Source of the DNA: an uncultured Rikenellaceae bacterium
GTDB taxonomy: Bacteria > Bacteroidota > Bacteroidia > Bacteroidales > Rikenellaceae
NCBI GenBank assembly: GCA_910577285.1
Contig: CAJTLO010000004.1
Coordinates: forward strand, 151,937 to 215,936
Reading direction: 5' to 3'
DNA: 64,000 bases
Shown here: positions 34,634 through 43,891 of the stretch, one piece after another
Numbering within the stretch: the stretch's first letter is position 1
How the letters are laid out: every line of letters begins with the position of its first letter
Translations under genes and position numbers: made by a program
Notes under the pieces: model-generated
Seen by the model: the letters and a program-made list of their open reading frames with translations, nothing else
Databases searched by the model: none
Told to the model about the DNA's origin: nothing

Positions 34634-35746
34634 TCAGATCTTTTCGGTAAGTTTGCGGACGATCTTAAAGTGGTTGAAAAACTCCTTGCCGATGACACGC
34701 AGTACGGTGTAGCCCGGAATGGCGAAAAGCATTCCCACCACGCCGGCGAAGTGGCCCGCCATGAGAATGACGACGAATATCTCCAGCGGATGCGCATTGA
34801 CGCTGTTGGAGTAAAGGAACGGCTGCAACACGAAGTTATCGATCATCTGGGCCGCCAGAATGGTGATGGCGAGGGAAAGGACGATGAAGGTCATCGTCGT
34901 GTCGCCCCCCACGAAAGCCATGCTCACCAGCAGACTGATGCCGAAACCGAGCCACGGCCCCACATAAGGAATTACGTTGAGCACCCCCACGATGAGTCCG
35001 ATGAAGAAAGCGTTCTGCGGAAGATAACCGCAGCATATCAACGACACCGACACCATGAGCATCATCAAGGCGGACTCGGCGAGAATCCCGATGAAATAAC
35101 GCGAAAGAAGCGTCGAAGCCGAACCGAGCGCATGTTTCACGTTGCCCTCGTAACGGGTGGGCGTCACCGCGAGCATGATGCGCAGGAACAACCCGTCGTC
35201 CTTGAGGAAGAAAAAGGTGATGAACGTGACCGAAAAGAGGGCGATCACCGCACTCGCCACACCCGACACCAGGGAACCGAGGAAATTCTGCAGCTTCTCC
35301 GGATTGAAGAGCCGCTCCACCTGCGCCCCGATCGTATCCGAAAGGGAGAGCGTCGATACGTTCAGCGAGAAATAATCCTCGAGGAAATGCTGCAACTTGC
35401 GCAACGGCTGCTCGAAAGAGGCGAGAATAGTGGAGAAATCCACCGACGCCAGGGCGGTCAGCTTGCCGAAGATGAGCGGGATGAAGATGGCGAACATCGC
35501 CACGCCCACGCCCCACAGCAGAAACAGCACCACCAGGGCCGCCAGCCAATCGGGCACCGAACGCCCCCGCACGCGCACGCGTTTCACCAATCCCACCAAA
35601 GGCGATCCGACGATCGCAAGTACGGCCGAGGCGATGACATACCCCACGATATCGCGGAAATACCACATCAGGAGCAGCCCCGCGAGCGTGGCGAGGATTC
35701 CGACGACATATTTCGTCGTGTGGGTCGTCTGCCTTCCGTCGTTCAT
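34634..35746 (-). CDS. AI-2E-family transporter
   Basis: 370 residues from MNDGRQTTHTTKYVVG; a longer upstream frame is a shadow over psd. About eight hydrophobic segments with a hydrophilic helical domain between the third and fourth, as in the AI-2E/PerM superfamily. Conserved GVLNVIPYVGPWLGF and VLQPFLYSNSVNAHPLEIFVVILMAGHFAGVVGMLFAIPGYTVLRVI are typical. Members export varied substrates (Na+/Li+ antiport, AI-2 in some). Here the substrate is unknown. It starts 5 bp after psd, so it is in the cdsA-psd transcript. Confidence 0.9.
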   Translation of the reverse strand: MNDGRQTTHTTKYVVGILATLAGLLLMWYFRDIVGYVIASAVLAIVGSPLVGLVKRVRVRGRSVPDWLAALVVLFLLWGVGVAMFAIFIPLIFGKLTALASVDFSTILASFEQPLRKLQHFLEDYFSLNVSTLSLSDTIGAQVERLFNPEKLQNFLGSLVSGVASAVIALFSVTFITFFFLKDDGLFLRIMLAVTPTRYEGNVKHALGSASTLLSRYFIGILAESALMMLMVSVSLICCGYLPQNAFFIGLIVGVLNVIPYVGPWLGFGISLLVSMAFVGGDTTMTFIVLSLAITILAAQMIDNFVLQPFLYSNSVNAHPLEIFVVILMAGHFAGVVGMLFAIPGYTVLRVIGKEFFNHFKIVRKLTEKI

Positions 35747-35751
35747 CCGCG

Positions 35752-36426
35752 CTATCTTTTCAGTTTCGCCAGCGGGGTCTGGCCGCCGCGCACCTTGTCG
35801 CCCAGCTTCACGAGCACTTCGCAGTCGAGGGGCAGGAAAATATCGATACGCGATCCGAACTTGATAAAGCCGTACTTGGCGTGCTGCTGCACGCACTCAC
35901 CCGCCTTCGCGTAGTTGACGATCCGTCGCGCCACCAATCCGGCGATCTGACGGAACAATATCTTCTCACGACCGGTATCGACCACGGTCGTGGTACGTTC
36001 GTTCTCCTCGGACGATTTGGGGTGCCAGGCCACGAAGAAACGTCCCGGATGGTCGTTGCGGTAGACCACCTCTCCCCCTACGGGATACCAGTTGGCATGC
36101 ACGTTGGTGATGGACATGAAGACCGAAAGTTGCAGACAGCGCTCCTTCAGGTACTCTCCCTCGAAGACCTCCTCGATAACGACCACCTTGCCGTCGGCAC
36201 TGGAAAAGACCGTGTCCGGATCGTTCCGGTAGACGCGGCGGGTCGGCTCCCGAAAGAAGAGCGCCACGCAAACGAACAGGCCGAAAAGCAGCACCGCGAC
36301 CGCCCAGAAGAGCCACTGCGGCACTCCGGCATATTTCACTGCGAAAGCCATGCCCACCGCAACGGCTGCAAATGCTGCGAATGTATACAATACGATAGAA
36401 TACCCCTCTCTGGCAAGTTTCATCAT
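35752..36426 (-). CDS. psd: Phosphatidylserine decarboxylase
   Basis: 224 residues from MMKLAREGYS (or the second Met at 36423); an earlier in-frame start runs through cdsA. Two N-terminal membrane segments (about 11-30 and 38-57) anchor it. The self-cleavage motif is FGSRID with Gly191-Ser192, which should give the pyruvoyl group, as in the short archaeal-type PSD. SITNVHANWYPVGGEV is the other family block. It converts phosphatidylserine to phosphatidylethanolamine. cdsA upstream makes its CDP-diacylglycerol precursor. Confidence 0.93.
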   Translation of the reverse strand: MMKLAREGYSIVLYTFAAFAAVAVGMAFAVKYAGVPQWLFWAVAVLLFGLFVCVALFFREPTRRVYRNDPDTVFSSADGKVVVIEEVFEGEYLKERCLQLSVFMSITNVHANWYPVGGEVVYRNDHPGRFFVAWHPKSSEENERTTTVVDTGREKILFRQIAGLVARRIVNYAKAGECVQQHAKYGFIKFGSRIDIFLPLDCEVLVKLGDKVRGGQTPLAKLKR

Positions 36427-36490
36427 GCAAGAATCGTTTACGCCCCCGAACGGGGCAATGCCGCGAAAGAACAACTCCCCTCCCGGCCCG

Positions 36491-37318
36491 TCAGTCGGCA
36501 AAGATAGTAAAATATGCGAAAACAAACGGTACGGAAAAGATCAGCGCATCGAAACGGTCCATGAACCCGCCGTGTCCGGGCATGATGGCCCCGGCATCCT
36601 TGACTCCGGCCGCACGTTTGAACATCGACTCGACCAGATCGCCCAACACCCCGCTGACCACGACCACGAGCGCAAGACCGCCCCACCACACCAGACTCTC
36701 GCCGCGTAGCGCCCCGCACAGGACGCCGAACGCAACCGCAAAGAGCAGTCCGCCCGCAAAACCTTCCCACGACTTCTTGGGCGAAACGCGCTCGAACATC
36801 TTGTGTTTGCCGAACAGCACGCCCGTCAGGTAGGCGAAGATGTCGTTCACCCACACCGTGAAAATATAGCAAAGGATCATCCACGCATCGTAACGTCCGC
36901 CGTAGAAAGCCACAAAACACATCAGCGACATCGGCAACGCGGCATACACCAGTCCCCCCACCGCCACGGTAATGTTGGTAAATGGTTCGGGTTGCCGACG
37001 ACGCAACTCGTACACGAATATCACATAAAGCAGCGGAAAGAAGATCGACAGCCACACGAGCGGCAGCGTTCCGCGGGCCGCAAGAAAACTCATCGCCACG
37101 CCCACGCCCCCCGCGACGACCGGATACACGCGATCGATGACGATCCCCTTCTTGCCGGCCATCCGATAGAATTCCCACAGACTACCTACGCATATAGTCA
37201 CCGCAAGCGCCGCAAAACCGTACTCCGACACAGCCACCGCACCTACGACGACCAACAGCAGCACGGCACCGCTCAGTGCCCTTACTGCCAATTCTTTACC
37301 AAATTTCGCCATATCCAA
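36491..37318 (-). CDS. cdsA: Phosphatidate cytidylyltransferase
   Basis: 275 residues (or 273 from the second Met). Seven to eight membrane helices. The CDS signature is at the C-terminus: SPKKSWEG, GDLVESMFKRAAGVKDAGAIMPGHGGFMDRFDALIFS. CdsA makes CDP-diacylglycerol from phosphatidate and CTP, the precursor for all phospholipids here. It heads a three-gene minus-strand set with psd (64 bp) and the AI-2E-family protein (5 bp). Confidence 0.97.
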   Translation of the reverse strand: MDMAKFGKELAVRALSGAVLLLVVVGAVAVSEYGFAALAVTICVGSLWEFYRMAGKKGIVIDRVYPVVAGGVGVAMSFLAARGTLPLVWLSIFFPLLYVIFVYELRRRQPEPFTNITVAVGGLVYAALPMSLMCFVAFYGGRYDAWMILCYIFTVWVNDIFAYLTGVLFGKHKMFERVSPKKSWEGFAGGLLFAVAFGVLCGALRGESLVWWGGLALVVVVSGVLGDLVESMFKRAAGVKDAGAIMPGHGGFMDRFDALIFSVPFVFAYFTIFAD

Positions 37319-37391
37319 CCGTTTTGCGACCCTCCCGCGCCGCGGACCCTATCGGCATCTGCGAACGCACGGAAACTCCGGACCGTCGGGA

Positions 37392-37399
37392 CAAAAATA
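37392..37399 (-). promoter_or_regulatory. Promoter -7 box for cdsA-psd
   Basis: TATTTTTG on the minus strand, about 73 bp before the cdsA start. The -33 region is not a clear TTTG. Confidence 0.45.
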
Positions 37400-38075
37400 T
37401 GGAATAAATCCGAACCAACTATCGCTCAATCCGAAAATACCGCCGGCACGGACCGCCGCCGGAGCATCCGCACGGACGAAACCGGACGAAACGGAACCCT
37501 GCGGGAAACACCGGGCGGGACGAAACCGGCAACTCTTCTTATTCCCATTCCTCTCCGCTCTCCCGCCGCACGCACCTGCCGGAGGACGTTACGAACGCCC
37601 CGAAGCGGGACCTCCGCCCTCGGAACACCGTGCAAACGCCCTGCCCCACGCCCGGCAGCCACGCTTCCTCGCACTTCGTTCTCTTCCCGTTCCTTTCCTC
37701 CCGCCTCGCCGACGGCCCCTGTCGACAGGACACCGAACCGTCTGCCCCGCGCCGAAAGCGGCCGAAAAGCGACATTACCGCAGAACAAAGGCCGACAGCA
37801 TCGGAGCGTGCACCGCAACCGGACCCGCCCGCAAAAATCTTCCTGTCCGCACGCAGCGCATACCGCAACACCCATCCGGCAGGGCCTCCTCCCCGCAGGC
37901 ACCCTACGAAGGGATACCACATACCACCGGCCCCCTTTGCCCGCGCCGAAGGCGGCCGAAAAGCGAAGGTTGCAAGCATCCGGCCGCCCACCGTACCGGC
38001 GACCGCCCACCGGGAAGCGAAAGCCAAGAACCGCTGCCTACGGCGCCGGCACCGCCCCGTCGACAGCAGGCACAC
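37400..38075. other. GC-rich non-coding gap between cdsA and ftsH
   Basis: About 680 bp with no convincing gene on either strand. Open frames are Arg/Pro-rich and mutually overlapping. No promoter-like TAnnTTTG is seen within it except at its left edge. A 21-bp near-repeat (GCGCCGAA[A/G]GCGGCCGAAAAG) occurs near 37,750 and 37,949. No structured RNA that I recognise. Confidence 0.55.
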
Positions 38076-38109
38076 AAAAAACCGGACGGGAGTCATGCTC
38101 CCGCCCGGT
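38076..38109 (-). terminator. Terminator of ftsH
   Basis: 12-bp stem with one internal mismatch. On the minus strand it is followed by six T residues, 58 bp past the ftsH stop. Confidence 0.88.
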
Positions 38110-38166
38110 CAATGTCTTATGCGTATCCTTCCGGCACGGCCCGTTCGGACCGGCCTCTTTCGCTTG

Positions 38167-40212
38167 CTATACGTCCGCAGCCTCTCCGCCGACGGCAACC
38201 TCCTCCGTCCCTGCGGCAACGACGTCGTCCCCGGCATCCGCATCGCCGGCCGGCACGGCATCGGCAACCTCTCCGGAACGCACGGCGGCCGCCTGCTCCC
38301 GCTTGATATCCTTGATGCGTTTGCCGAATATCCGTTCGAGATCCTCGGAGAAGACCACCTCTTTCTCAAGCAGCAGTTCGGCGAGCTGCGTAAAGCCTTC
38401 CCGGTGCTCGGCGAGCACCCGCGTAGCCAGGGCGAAGGCTTCGTCGAGCAACCGCTTCACCTCCCGGTCGATCAGTTCGGCAGTCCGTTCGCTGTAGGGT
38501 TTGGTCAGCGCCATGTCCGCCTGGCCCGACGAATCGTAATAACTCATGTTGCCCACCTGGTCGCTCATGCCCAGATAAGCCACCATCGAATAGGCCCGTT
38601 TGGTCGCCACCTCCAGGTCGTTCAGCGCACCCGATCCCTGCGTGCCGAACACCAACTGTTCGGCCGCCCGACCGCCCAGCGTGGAGGCGATGTCGTCCAG
38701 CATTTGCTCGCGGGTGGTCACCTGACGCTCTTCGGGCAGATACCATGCCGCACCCAAAGCCCGGCCACGGGGAATGATGGTCACCTTGATGAGCGGATTG
38801 GCATGCTCGAGAATCCAGCTCACGGTGGCGTGACCGGCCTCGTGGTAGGCGATAAGCCGCTTCTCCTCCGGCGTAATGATCGTATTCCTGCGCTCCAGTC
38901 CTCCCACGATCCGGTCGATGGCGCTGAGGAAATCCTCCCGCCCGACGCACTTCTTGTCGTGGCGTGCAGCGATCAGCGCCGCCTCGTTGCAGACGTTGGC
39001 TATGTCGGCACCGGAGAATCCCGGCGTCTGCTTGGCAAGGAAACTGCGGTCGAGGTCGGGATCGAGCTTGATATTGCGCAGATGCACGTCGAATATCTCC
39101 GCACGCTCCTTCACATCGGGCAACCCCACCTCTATCTGCCGGTCGAAACGGCCCGCACGCATGAGCGCCTTGTCGAGGATGTCGGCACGGTTGGTAGCGG
39201 CAAGCAGGATGACTCCCGAATTGGTACCGAAACCGTCCATCTCCGTCAACAGCTGGTTGAGCGTATTTTCGCGTTCGTCGTTGCTGGAGAACCCGCCGTT
39301 CTTGCTGCGGGCACGCCCCACGGCATCGATCTCGTCGATGAACACGATGCAGGGCGCTTTCTCCTTGGCCTGCCGGAAAAGGTCGCGCACACGCGAAGCT
39401 CCCACGCCGACGAACATCTCCACGAAATCCGAACCGCTCATGGTGAAGAACGGCACGTTAGCCTCGCCGGCCACCGCCTTCGCGAGCAGCGTCTTTCCCG
39501 TTCCCGGAGGGCCCACGAGCAGTGCTCCCTTGGGAATCTTTCCGCCCAAATCGCGATATTTCTGCGGATTGCGAAGGAAGTCCACGATCTCCATGATCTC
39601 CACCTTCGCCTCCTCCAGACCGGCCACATCCTTGAAGGTCACCCGGTCCTTGTTGTTGGCGTCGACTACCTGCGCCTTCGCTTTTCCCACGTTGAACACG
39701 CCTCCCTGTCCGCCGCCGGCATTCTTCGAAGCATTGCGCATCATGACGATAAAGAAGACCATCAGCAGCAGGAAAGGCAGGAAACCGAGCACATCGAGCC
39801 AGATGTTGCGTTTGGTTTCATAAGTAAGCAACACCGACTGCCCGTACCGCTCCTCGGCCTTGTCCAGATCCTCCCGGAAAGTGGCCACATCGCCTATGTT
39901 GAAGACGAACTGCGTGCCGCGACGGGGGATGTTCCTGTATTCGGGACGGGCCGCATAGTTCTCCAACGCCCCGCTGCGGAGCCGGACGTTGGCCTGCTCC
40001 TTGTTCACCACTTCGATGCTCTCCACATCGCCCTCGGCGATCATCTGCTCCACCGTATTCCAGTTGGTCTTCACGGGGGCCTCGCTGCCGCCCAGCCACG
40101 ACCATCCGACGATAAGCAGGAACAGCAGACCGTAAATCCACATGCCGTAGCCGACCGGCCGCATCTGCGGGCGCCTGTCGCCGCTCCTGTTGTTCTGGTT
40201 CTTGAATGCCAT
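38167..40212 (-). CDS. ftsH: ATP-dependent zinc metalloprotease FtsH
   Basis: 681 residues from MAFKNQNNRSGDRRPQ; a longer frame to 40332 runs into the intergenic region. Topology: membrane helix about 23-40, a periplasmic domain 41-140, a second helix about 140-157. AAA+ domain: Walker A GPPGTGKT (234-241), Walker B CIVFIDEIDA (288-297), pore region and SRH NRADILDKALMRAGRFDR. The zinc-protease motif HEAGH is 457-461. It degrades membrane and regulatory proteins. The C-terminal acidic Ala-rich tail is longer than in many homologues. It follows rsfS on the same strand by 85 bp. Confidence 0.98.
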   Translation of the reverse strand: MAFKNQNNRSGDRRPQMRPVGYGMWIYGLLFLLIVGWSWLGGSEAPVKTNWNTVEQMIAEGDVESIEVVNKEQANVRLRSGALENYAARPEYRNIPRRGTQFVFNIGDVATFREDLDKAEERYGQSVLLTYETKRNIWLDVLGFLPFLLLMVFFIVMMRNASKNAGGGQGGVFNVGKAKAQVVDANNKDRVTFKDVAGLEEAKVEIMEIVDFLRNPQKYRDLGGKIPKGALLVGPPGTGKTLLAKAVAGEANVPFFTMSGSDFVEMFVGVGASRVRDLFRQAKEKAPCIVFIDEIDAVGRARSKNGGFSSNDERENTLNQLLTEMDGFGTNSGVILLAATNRADILDKALMRAGRFDRQIEVGLPDVKERAEIFDVHLRNIKLDPDLDRSFLAKQTPGFSGADIANVCNEAALIAARHDKKCVGREDFLSAIDRIVGGLERRNTIITPEEKRLIAYHEAGHATVSWILEHANPLIKVTIIPRGRALGAAWYLPEERQVTTREQMLDDIASTLGGRAAEQLVFGTQGSGALNDLEVATKRAYSMVAYLGMSDQVGNMSYYDSSGQADMALTKPYSERTAELIDREVKRLLDEAFALATRVLAEHREGFTQLAELLLEKEVVFSEDLERIFGKRIKDIKREQAAAVRSGEVADAVPAGDADAGDDVVAAGTEEVAVGGEAADV

Positions 40213-40297
40213 CTTTCTTTTCAATATTCCGACAATATCATGCGGCATGTGCCCGAAGCCCATGCCGCGAAACCTTAACGCGCTTCCCCGCGTTTTA

Positions 40298-40648
40298 TTA
40301 TTCCCATTCGCCGTGACGGGTCGAGGGCGCATCGGCCCAAAGCTCTTCCAGACGGTAGAACTCGCGGGCCTGGGTCTGGAAGATGTGCACCATCACATCC
40401 ACATAATCCACGACCACCCAGACGGCGTTCTGCAACCCTTCCGTCCTGCGCGGACGCTGACCGAGCTTCTCGAACACCTTCTCCTCGATACCGTCCGCAA
40501 TGGCGGCCACCTGCGTGGTGGACTCCGCGTTGCAGACCACGAAAGCGTCGGTTATCGCACCGTCGAATCCCCTCAGGTCGAGCGAAAGAATATTTTTCCC
40601 CTTCTTGTCGTCTATCGCAGAAACGATCGTTTCCAACAACTCCTCCAT
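40298..40648 (-). CDS. rsfS: Ribosomal silencing factor RsfS
   Basis: 116 residues. The segment DITDAFVVCN-like (here DGAITDAFVVCNAESTTQVAAIADGIEE) and GLQNAVWVVVDYVDVMVHIFQTQAREFYRLEELWADAP are diagnostic of RsfS/Iojap, which binds L14 and blocks subunit joining in stationary phase. It heads an rsfS-ftsH pair. Confidence 0.96.
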   Translation of the reverse strand: MEELLETIVSAIDDKKGKNILSLDLRGFDGAITDAFVVCNAESTTQVAAIADGIEEKVFEKLGQRPRRTEGLQNAVWVVVDYVDVMVHIFQTQAREFYRLEELWADAPSTRHGEWE

Positions 40649-40692
40649 ACTCTCTTTTTCCGTTTTATTTACCGTACCCGCCGGAACGCCGG

Positions 40693-40700
40693 CAAATGTA
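40693..40700 (-). promoter_or_regulatory. Promoter -7 box for rsfS-ftsH
   Basis: TACATTTG on the minus strand, 45 bp before the rsfS start. Confidence 0.6.
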
Positions 40701-40771
40701 CGTCTTTTTTACTACAAAAATCCGGCCCCTCGCAAGGAGCGCGTCTCTCGACCGTTATGCCATACGCCGCC

Positions 40772-41671
40772 TCATCCCCGGCCGACGACGCCTACCGCCG
40801 CCACCGACTCCTTGAGCACCTTGACGATGGAATCCTTCACATAGGTACGACGGACAGCCACCGCGATCTTGCGCGAAACGGCCCCTTTGGCCAACTGTTT
40901 CACCTGCGCGGTATGCTCTTTCGACACGTAGGGAACGGCCATCTCCGGAATGACCGTCATATACTCCGTGCTGTCCACGATGCGCATGAGCGTTTCGAGC
41001 GAACCGCTTTCGAAATAATACGAGGCATGCGCGCCCCCCTTCGAGGGACACAGATCGAGTATCTGATCGCGGAAACAGTGCCCCTCCGAGAGAAGCAGCA
41101 TCTCCTTCAGGTCGAGGTCCTCCAGCCGGATGTTGGAGCGCTCGAAGAGCCTGTGTTCCGGCGAGAGGTAGGCATAGAACCTGTCGTCGAAAATACACTC
41201 CTCGGTGATTCCCTCCGGACACGTTCCCCCGGCAAGGATGGCGGCATCGATCTCATCGTGTTCCATCGCCCGCACGATCTGCGGCGTAATCATCTCCCGA
41301 ATCTCCAGGTGGACGTCGGGACAGCGTGCCTCAAAATCCTGCACCATGCGAGGCAACAGGTAGGGCGCGATGGTAGGGATCACCCCCAGCCGCAGCACGC
41401 CGGACACGGTCCCCTTGAGCACGGCCACATCTTCGTAGATCGAGTGGAACGTCTTCACCGCATCGCGGGCCCGCTCGGCCACCACCTCGCCGGCCTGGGT
41501 GAGCATCACCGGCTTTTTCGTCCGGTCGAGCAGCACCACGCCCAGCTCCTCTTCAAGGTTCTTTATCTGCATGCTCAACGAAGGCTGGGTAACGAAACTC
41601 CGTTCGGCAGCCAACGAAAAACTGCCGAAGTTCACCACTGCGAGCAAATATTCCAACTGTACGATCGTCAT
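40772..41671 (-). CDS. oxyR: Hydrogen-peroxide-responsive LysR regulator OxyR
   Basis: 299 residues, a LysR-type regulator with an N-terminal helix-turn-helix (SFSLAAERSFVTQPSLSMQIKNLEEELGVVLLDRT) and a C-terminal sensing domain. The redox pair Cys199 (EGHCFRDQ) and Cys208 (ILDLC) sits at the same positions as in E. coli OxyR, which strongly supports peroxide sensing by disulfide formation. Its targets here would be inferred only. A full consensus promoter lies just upstream. Downstream neighbours on the same strand cannot be co-transcribed from it because they lie upstream of it in transcription order. Confidence 0.94.
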   Translation of the reverse strand: MTIVQLEYLLAVVNFGSFSLAAERSFVTQPSLSMQIKNLEEELGVVLLDRTKKPVMLTQAGEVVAERARDAVKTFHSIYEDVAVLKGTVSGVLRLGVIPTIAPYLLPRMVQDFEARCPDVHLEIREMITPQIVRAMEHDEIDAAILAGGTCPEGITEECIFDDRFYAYLSPEHRLFERSNIRLEDLDLKEMLLLSEGHCFRDQILDLCPSKGGAHASYYFESGSLETLMRIVDSTEYMTVIPEMAVPYVSKEHTAQVKQLAKGAVSRKIAVAVRRTYVKDSIVKVLKESVAAVGVVGRG

Positions 41672-41692
41672 TTGCGAAGCTATAACGAATCA

Positions 41693-41722
41693 CAAAATTA
41701 TAAAAAATAACTATGCGGCAAA
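41693..41722 (-). promoter_or_regulatory. Promoter of oxyR
   Basis: On the minus strand TTTG (41722-41719), 18 bp, then TAATTTTG (41700-41693). Leader about 15-20 nt. Confidence 0.65.
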
Positions 41723-41819
41723 ACGTCTCTTTCCGTCGCGGCCCCTCCCCCGCACCGCGCCGGGCAACTCTTTCCGGCTGCGACGCGCGAAACGATACCC
41801 GCAATGACACCGGCCGCAG

Positions 41820-42431
41820 TCAGGAGAGAATGCCCGTTTCGAGTAGCATCTGCCGATAGACGGCGGCCTTTTCCTCCAACGGCTTGGGATAGGCCCGCGA
41901 GGTGGAAGGCATGCGGTAGAAGCGCAGCAGGCGCTCCCCGCAGCGAAACTCCGAGAAATGCCCCACCGCAGGCGGCTCGCAGCCCGCCACGGCAGCCAAC
42001 GTCTCCGCCGCCTTCTGTCCCGTCACCGCCACGGCCCGGCACAGAGGCAACCGCTCCAACATACCGGTCAGGTCGAAGGGACGCACCACCTCCAGAAACT
42101 TGTCGGCGGCATTGCCGCGGGCGCGTATCACCTCGGCGGCGGTATCGGAGAGGGCTATCCCCCGCTCCCGGCAGAACGTCTCGATCGCTTCCCGATCGAA
42201 GCGACGGCTACCCGGCAGCACGAACCGCTCGCGGTCGCCGTAAAACACCAACCCCATCACCCGCCACATGTCGTTCTGGAAGTTGGGATAGTAGAACTCC
42301 ATCGACCAACGCGACCGGGCAGGCGGAAAGCTGCCGAGCATCAGCAACCGCGCCCCCTCCGGCAGGAAAGGTTCGAGGGGATGCGCTTCGGCCGTCCGCT
42401 CCGGAACGACCGCCTTCTCATTATCGACCAT
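41820..42431 (-). CDS. Uracil-DNA-glycosylase-family protein
   Basis: 203 residues from MVDNEKAVVPER; the frame that continues upstream to 42668 is Pro/Arg-rich and not family-like. Motif A is MLGSFPPA (33-37 core GSFPP), and motif B is MPSTSRAY (174-181), matching the UDG superfamily branch near Mug/TDG and DNA-deoxyinosine glycosylases. YYPNFQNDMWRVMGLVFYGD is the conserved central block of this Bacteroidota group. It should remove a deaminated or damaged base; the exact base is unknown. It lies between oxyR and yqhD, all on the minus strand. Confidence 0.85.
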   Translation of the reverse strand: MVDNEKAVVPERTAEAHPLEPFLPEGARLLMLGSFPPARSRWSMEFYYPNFQNDMWRVMGLVFYGDRERFVLPGSRRFDREAIETFCRERGIALSDTAAEVIRARGNAADKFLEVVRPFDLTGMLERLPLCRAVAVTGQKAAETLAAVAGCEPPAVGHFSEFRCGERLLRFYRMPSTSRAYPKPLEEKAAVYRQMLLETGILS

Positions 42432-42717
42432 AACGATACACTTTATCAAGCATTCAATCTCTCGGTATCCTTGCGCCGATCCCGCTCCCGGTCCGGCACA
42501 TACACCGGTTTTCCGTTCCAACCGCGCAACACTCGGCCGGACGGCCGCCCCCCGCAACGGGGAGGACGGCACCGTACCGGACCTAAAAAACGCTGCCGGA
42601 GAAAGGAGGCCCTCCTCTTCCGGCAGGATAGATCCACTCGGTATCCCTCGCCGCGGCGAAAGCGGCATGTCCGCACCCGAAACGTTCCTGCGGGAGCGCA
42701 GCGAGGTACCGGGCCCC

Positions 42718-43863
42718 TTACTTCACCTCTTCGAGAATACGACGGGCCACCGTTCCGGTCACGTTACGCCCTTCGCCGAAGGCCACGCCCCGCGCGTTGA
42801 AACGACGCTCGATCTCCAGGATCGTCTCCTCGCCGATTCCCACCTCGTGCAGCCGGGTCTGGAGCCCCAGCGACCGGAAAAACGCTTCGGTAGCGTCGAT
42901 GGTCCGCAAGGCACGCTCCTCGTCGTCGCCCTCCGTAATTCCCCAGACACGTTCGCCGTACTGGAGTATCTTCGACATCTTCTGCCCGCGCAGCACCTTG
43001 AGCAGACCGGGGAAAACGATGGCGAGCGTATGACCGTGGGTAAGCCCCTCGATGGCGGTCAGTTCGTGCCCGATCTGATGCGTCGCCCAGTCCTCCGCGA
43101 CGCCCATGGCGATGAAGCCGTTGAGGCCCATGGTGGCGCAGAGCATGTAATCGGCCATGGTGTCGTAATCGTGCGGTTCCGCCAGCACCCTGGGGGCGAT
43201 CTCCACCAACGTCTGCAGGATCCCCTCGCTCCAGCGATCCATCAACGGCGACTGTCCGGCAACGGTCATATACTGCTCCATGACGTGAATGAACGTATCG
43301 GCCATACCGGCCGCACGCTGGTAGGCGGGAAGCGAGAAGGTGGTCTGCGGGTCGAGTATCGAGAAGCGGGGATAATCCACCTTCATGCCGTACTTCTCCC
43401 GCGTGGCGGTACTCGATATGACGGCGTTGCGGTTCATCTCCGATGCCGTGGCCGGAAGCGTCATCACGTCGCCGAAAGGCACGATCTCTCCGATGAGGCT
43501 GCCGTTGCGCACCAGATCCCAGGCATCGCCGTCGTAATGTACCGCCGCCGCGATCAGCTTCGTACCGTCGAGCACCGAACCGCCTCCCACTGCGAGCAGG
43601 AAGCCCACCCCCTCGCGTTTGCACTGCTCCACGGCTTTGCGGAGCGTCTCTATCTTGGGATTGGGTTCGATCCCCCAGAACTCGATGTAGTCGCGACCGG
43701 CCAATGCCGCCACGACCTGTTCGTACACCCCGTTGCGCTTCACGCTGCCGCCGCCGAAAGTCACCATGATCTTCACCCCTGCGGGTATCTCCTCCGCCAG
43801 ACGGGCGATCATCCCCTTTCCGAAGATCAGCTTCGTCGGATTCCGAAAAATAAAATTCTCCAT
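42718..43863 (-). CDS. yqhD: NADPH-dependent aldehyde reductase (iron-containing ADH)
   Basis: 381 residues, iron-containing alcohol dehydrogenase family and strongly YqhD-like along its length: NPTKLIFGKG start, FGGGSVKRNGVYEQV, FLLAVGGGSVLDGTKLIAAA (NADPH site), TLPATASEMNRNAVIS, and the metal-binding ADTFIHVMEQ and HELTAIEGLTHGHTLAIV histidines. YqhD reduces toxic aldehydes from lipid peroxidation, such as acrolein and methylglyoxal, and is usually NADPH-dependent. A TATATTTG box lies inside the 3' end of the upstream flavin reductase gene, so it may have its own promoter. Confidence 0.93.
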   Translation of the reverse strand: MENFIFRNPTKLIFGKGMIARLAEEIPAGVKIMVTFGGGSVKRNGVYEQVVAALAGRDYIEFWGIEPNPKIETLRKAVEQCKREGVGFLLAVGGGSVLDGTKLIAAAVHYDGDAWDLVRNGSLIGEIVPFGDVMTLPATASEMNRNAVISSTATREKYGMKVDYPRFSILDPQTTFSLPAYQRAAGMADTFIHVMEQYMTVAGQSPLMDRWSEGILQTLVEIAPRVLAEPHDYDTMADYMLCATMGLNGFIAMGVAEDWATHQIGHELTAIEGLTHGHTLAIVFPGLLKVLRGQKMSKILQYGERVWGITEGDDEERALRTIDATEAFFRSLGLQTRLHEVGIGEETILEIERRFNARGVAFGEGRNVTGTVARRILEEVK

Positions 43864-43891
43864 ACTTTTTATTGTTCCTCTCTTTGTGTCG

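Noticed and set aside
37630..40278. Long plus-strand frame antisense to ftsH
   Set aside because: It mirrors the strongly biased ftsH codons and its residues look like shadow protein (His/Arg/Leu-rich) without domains.
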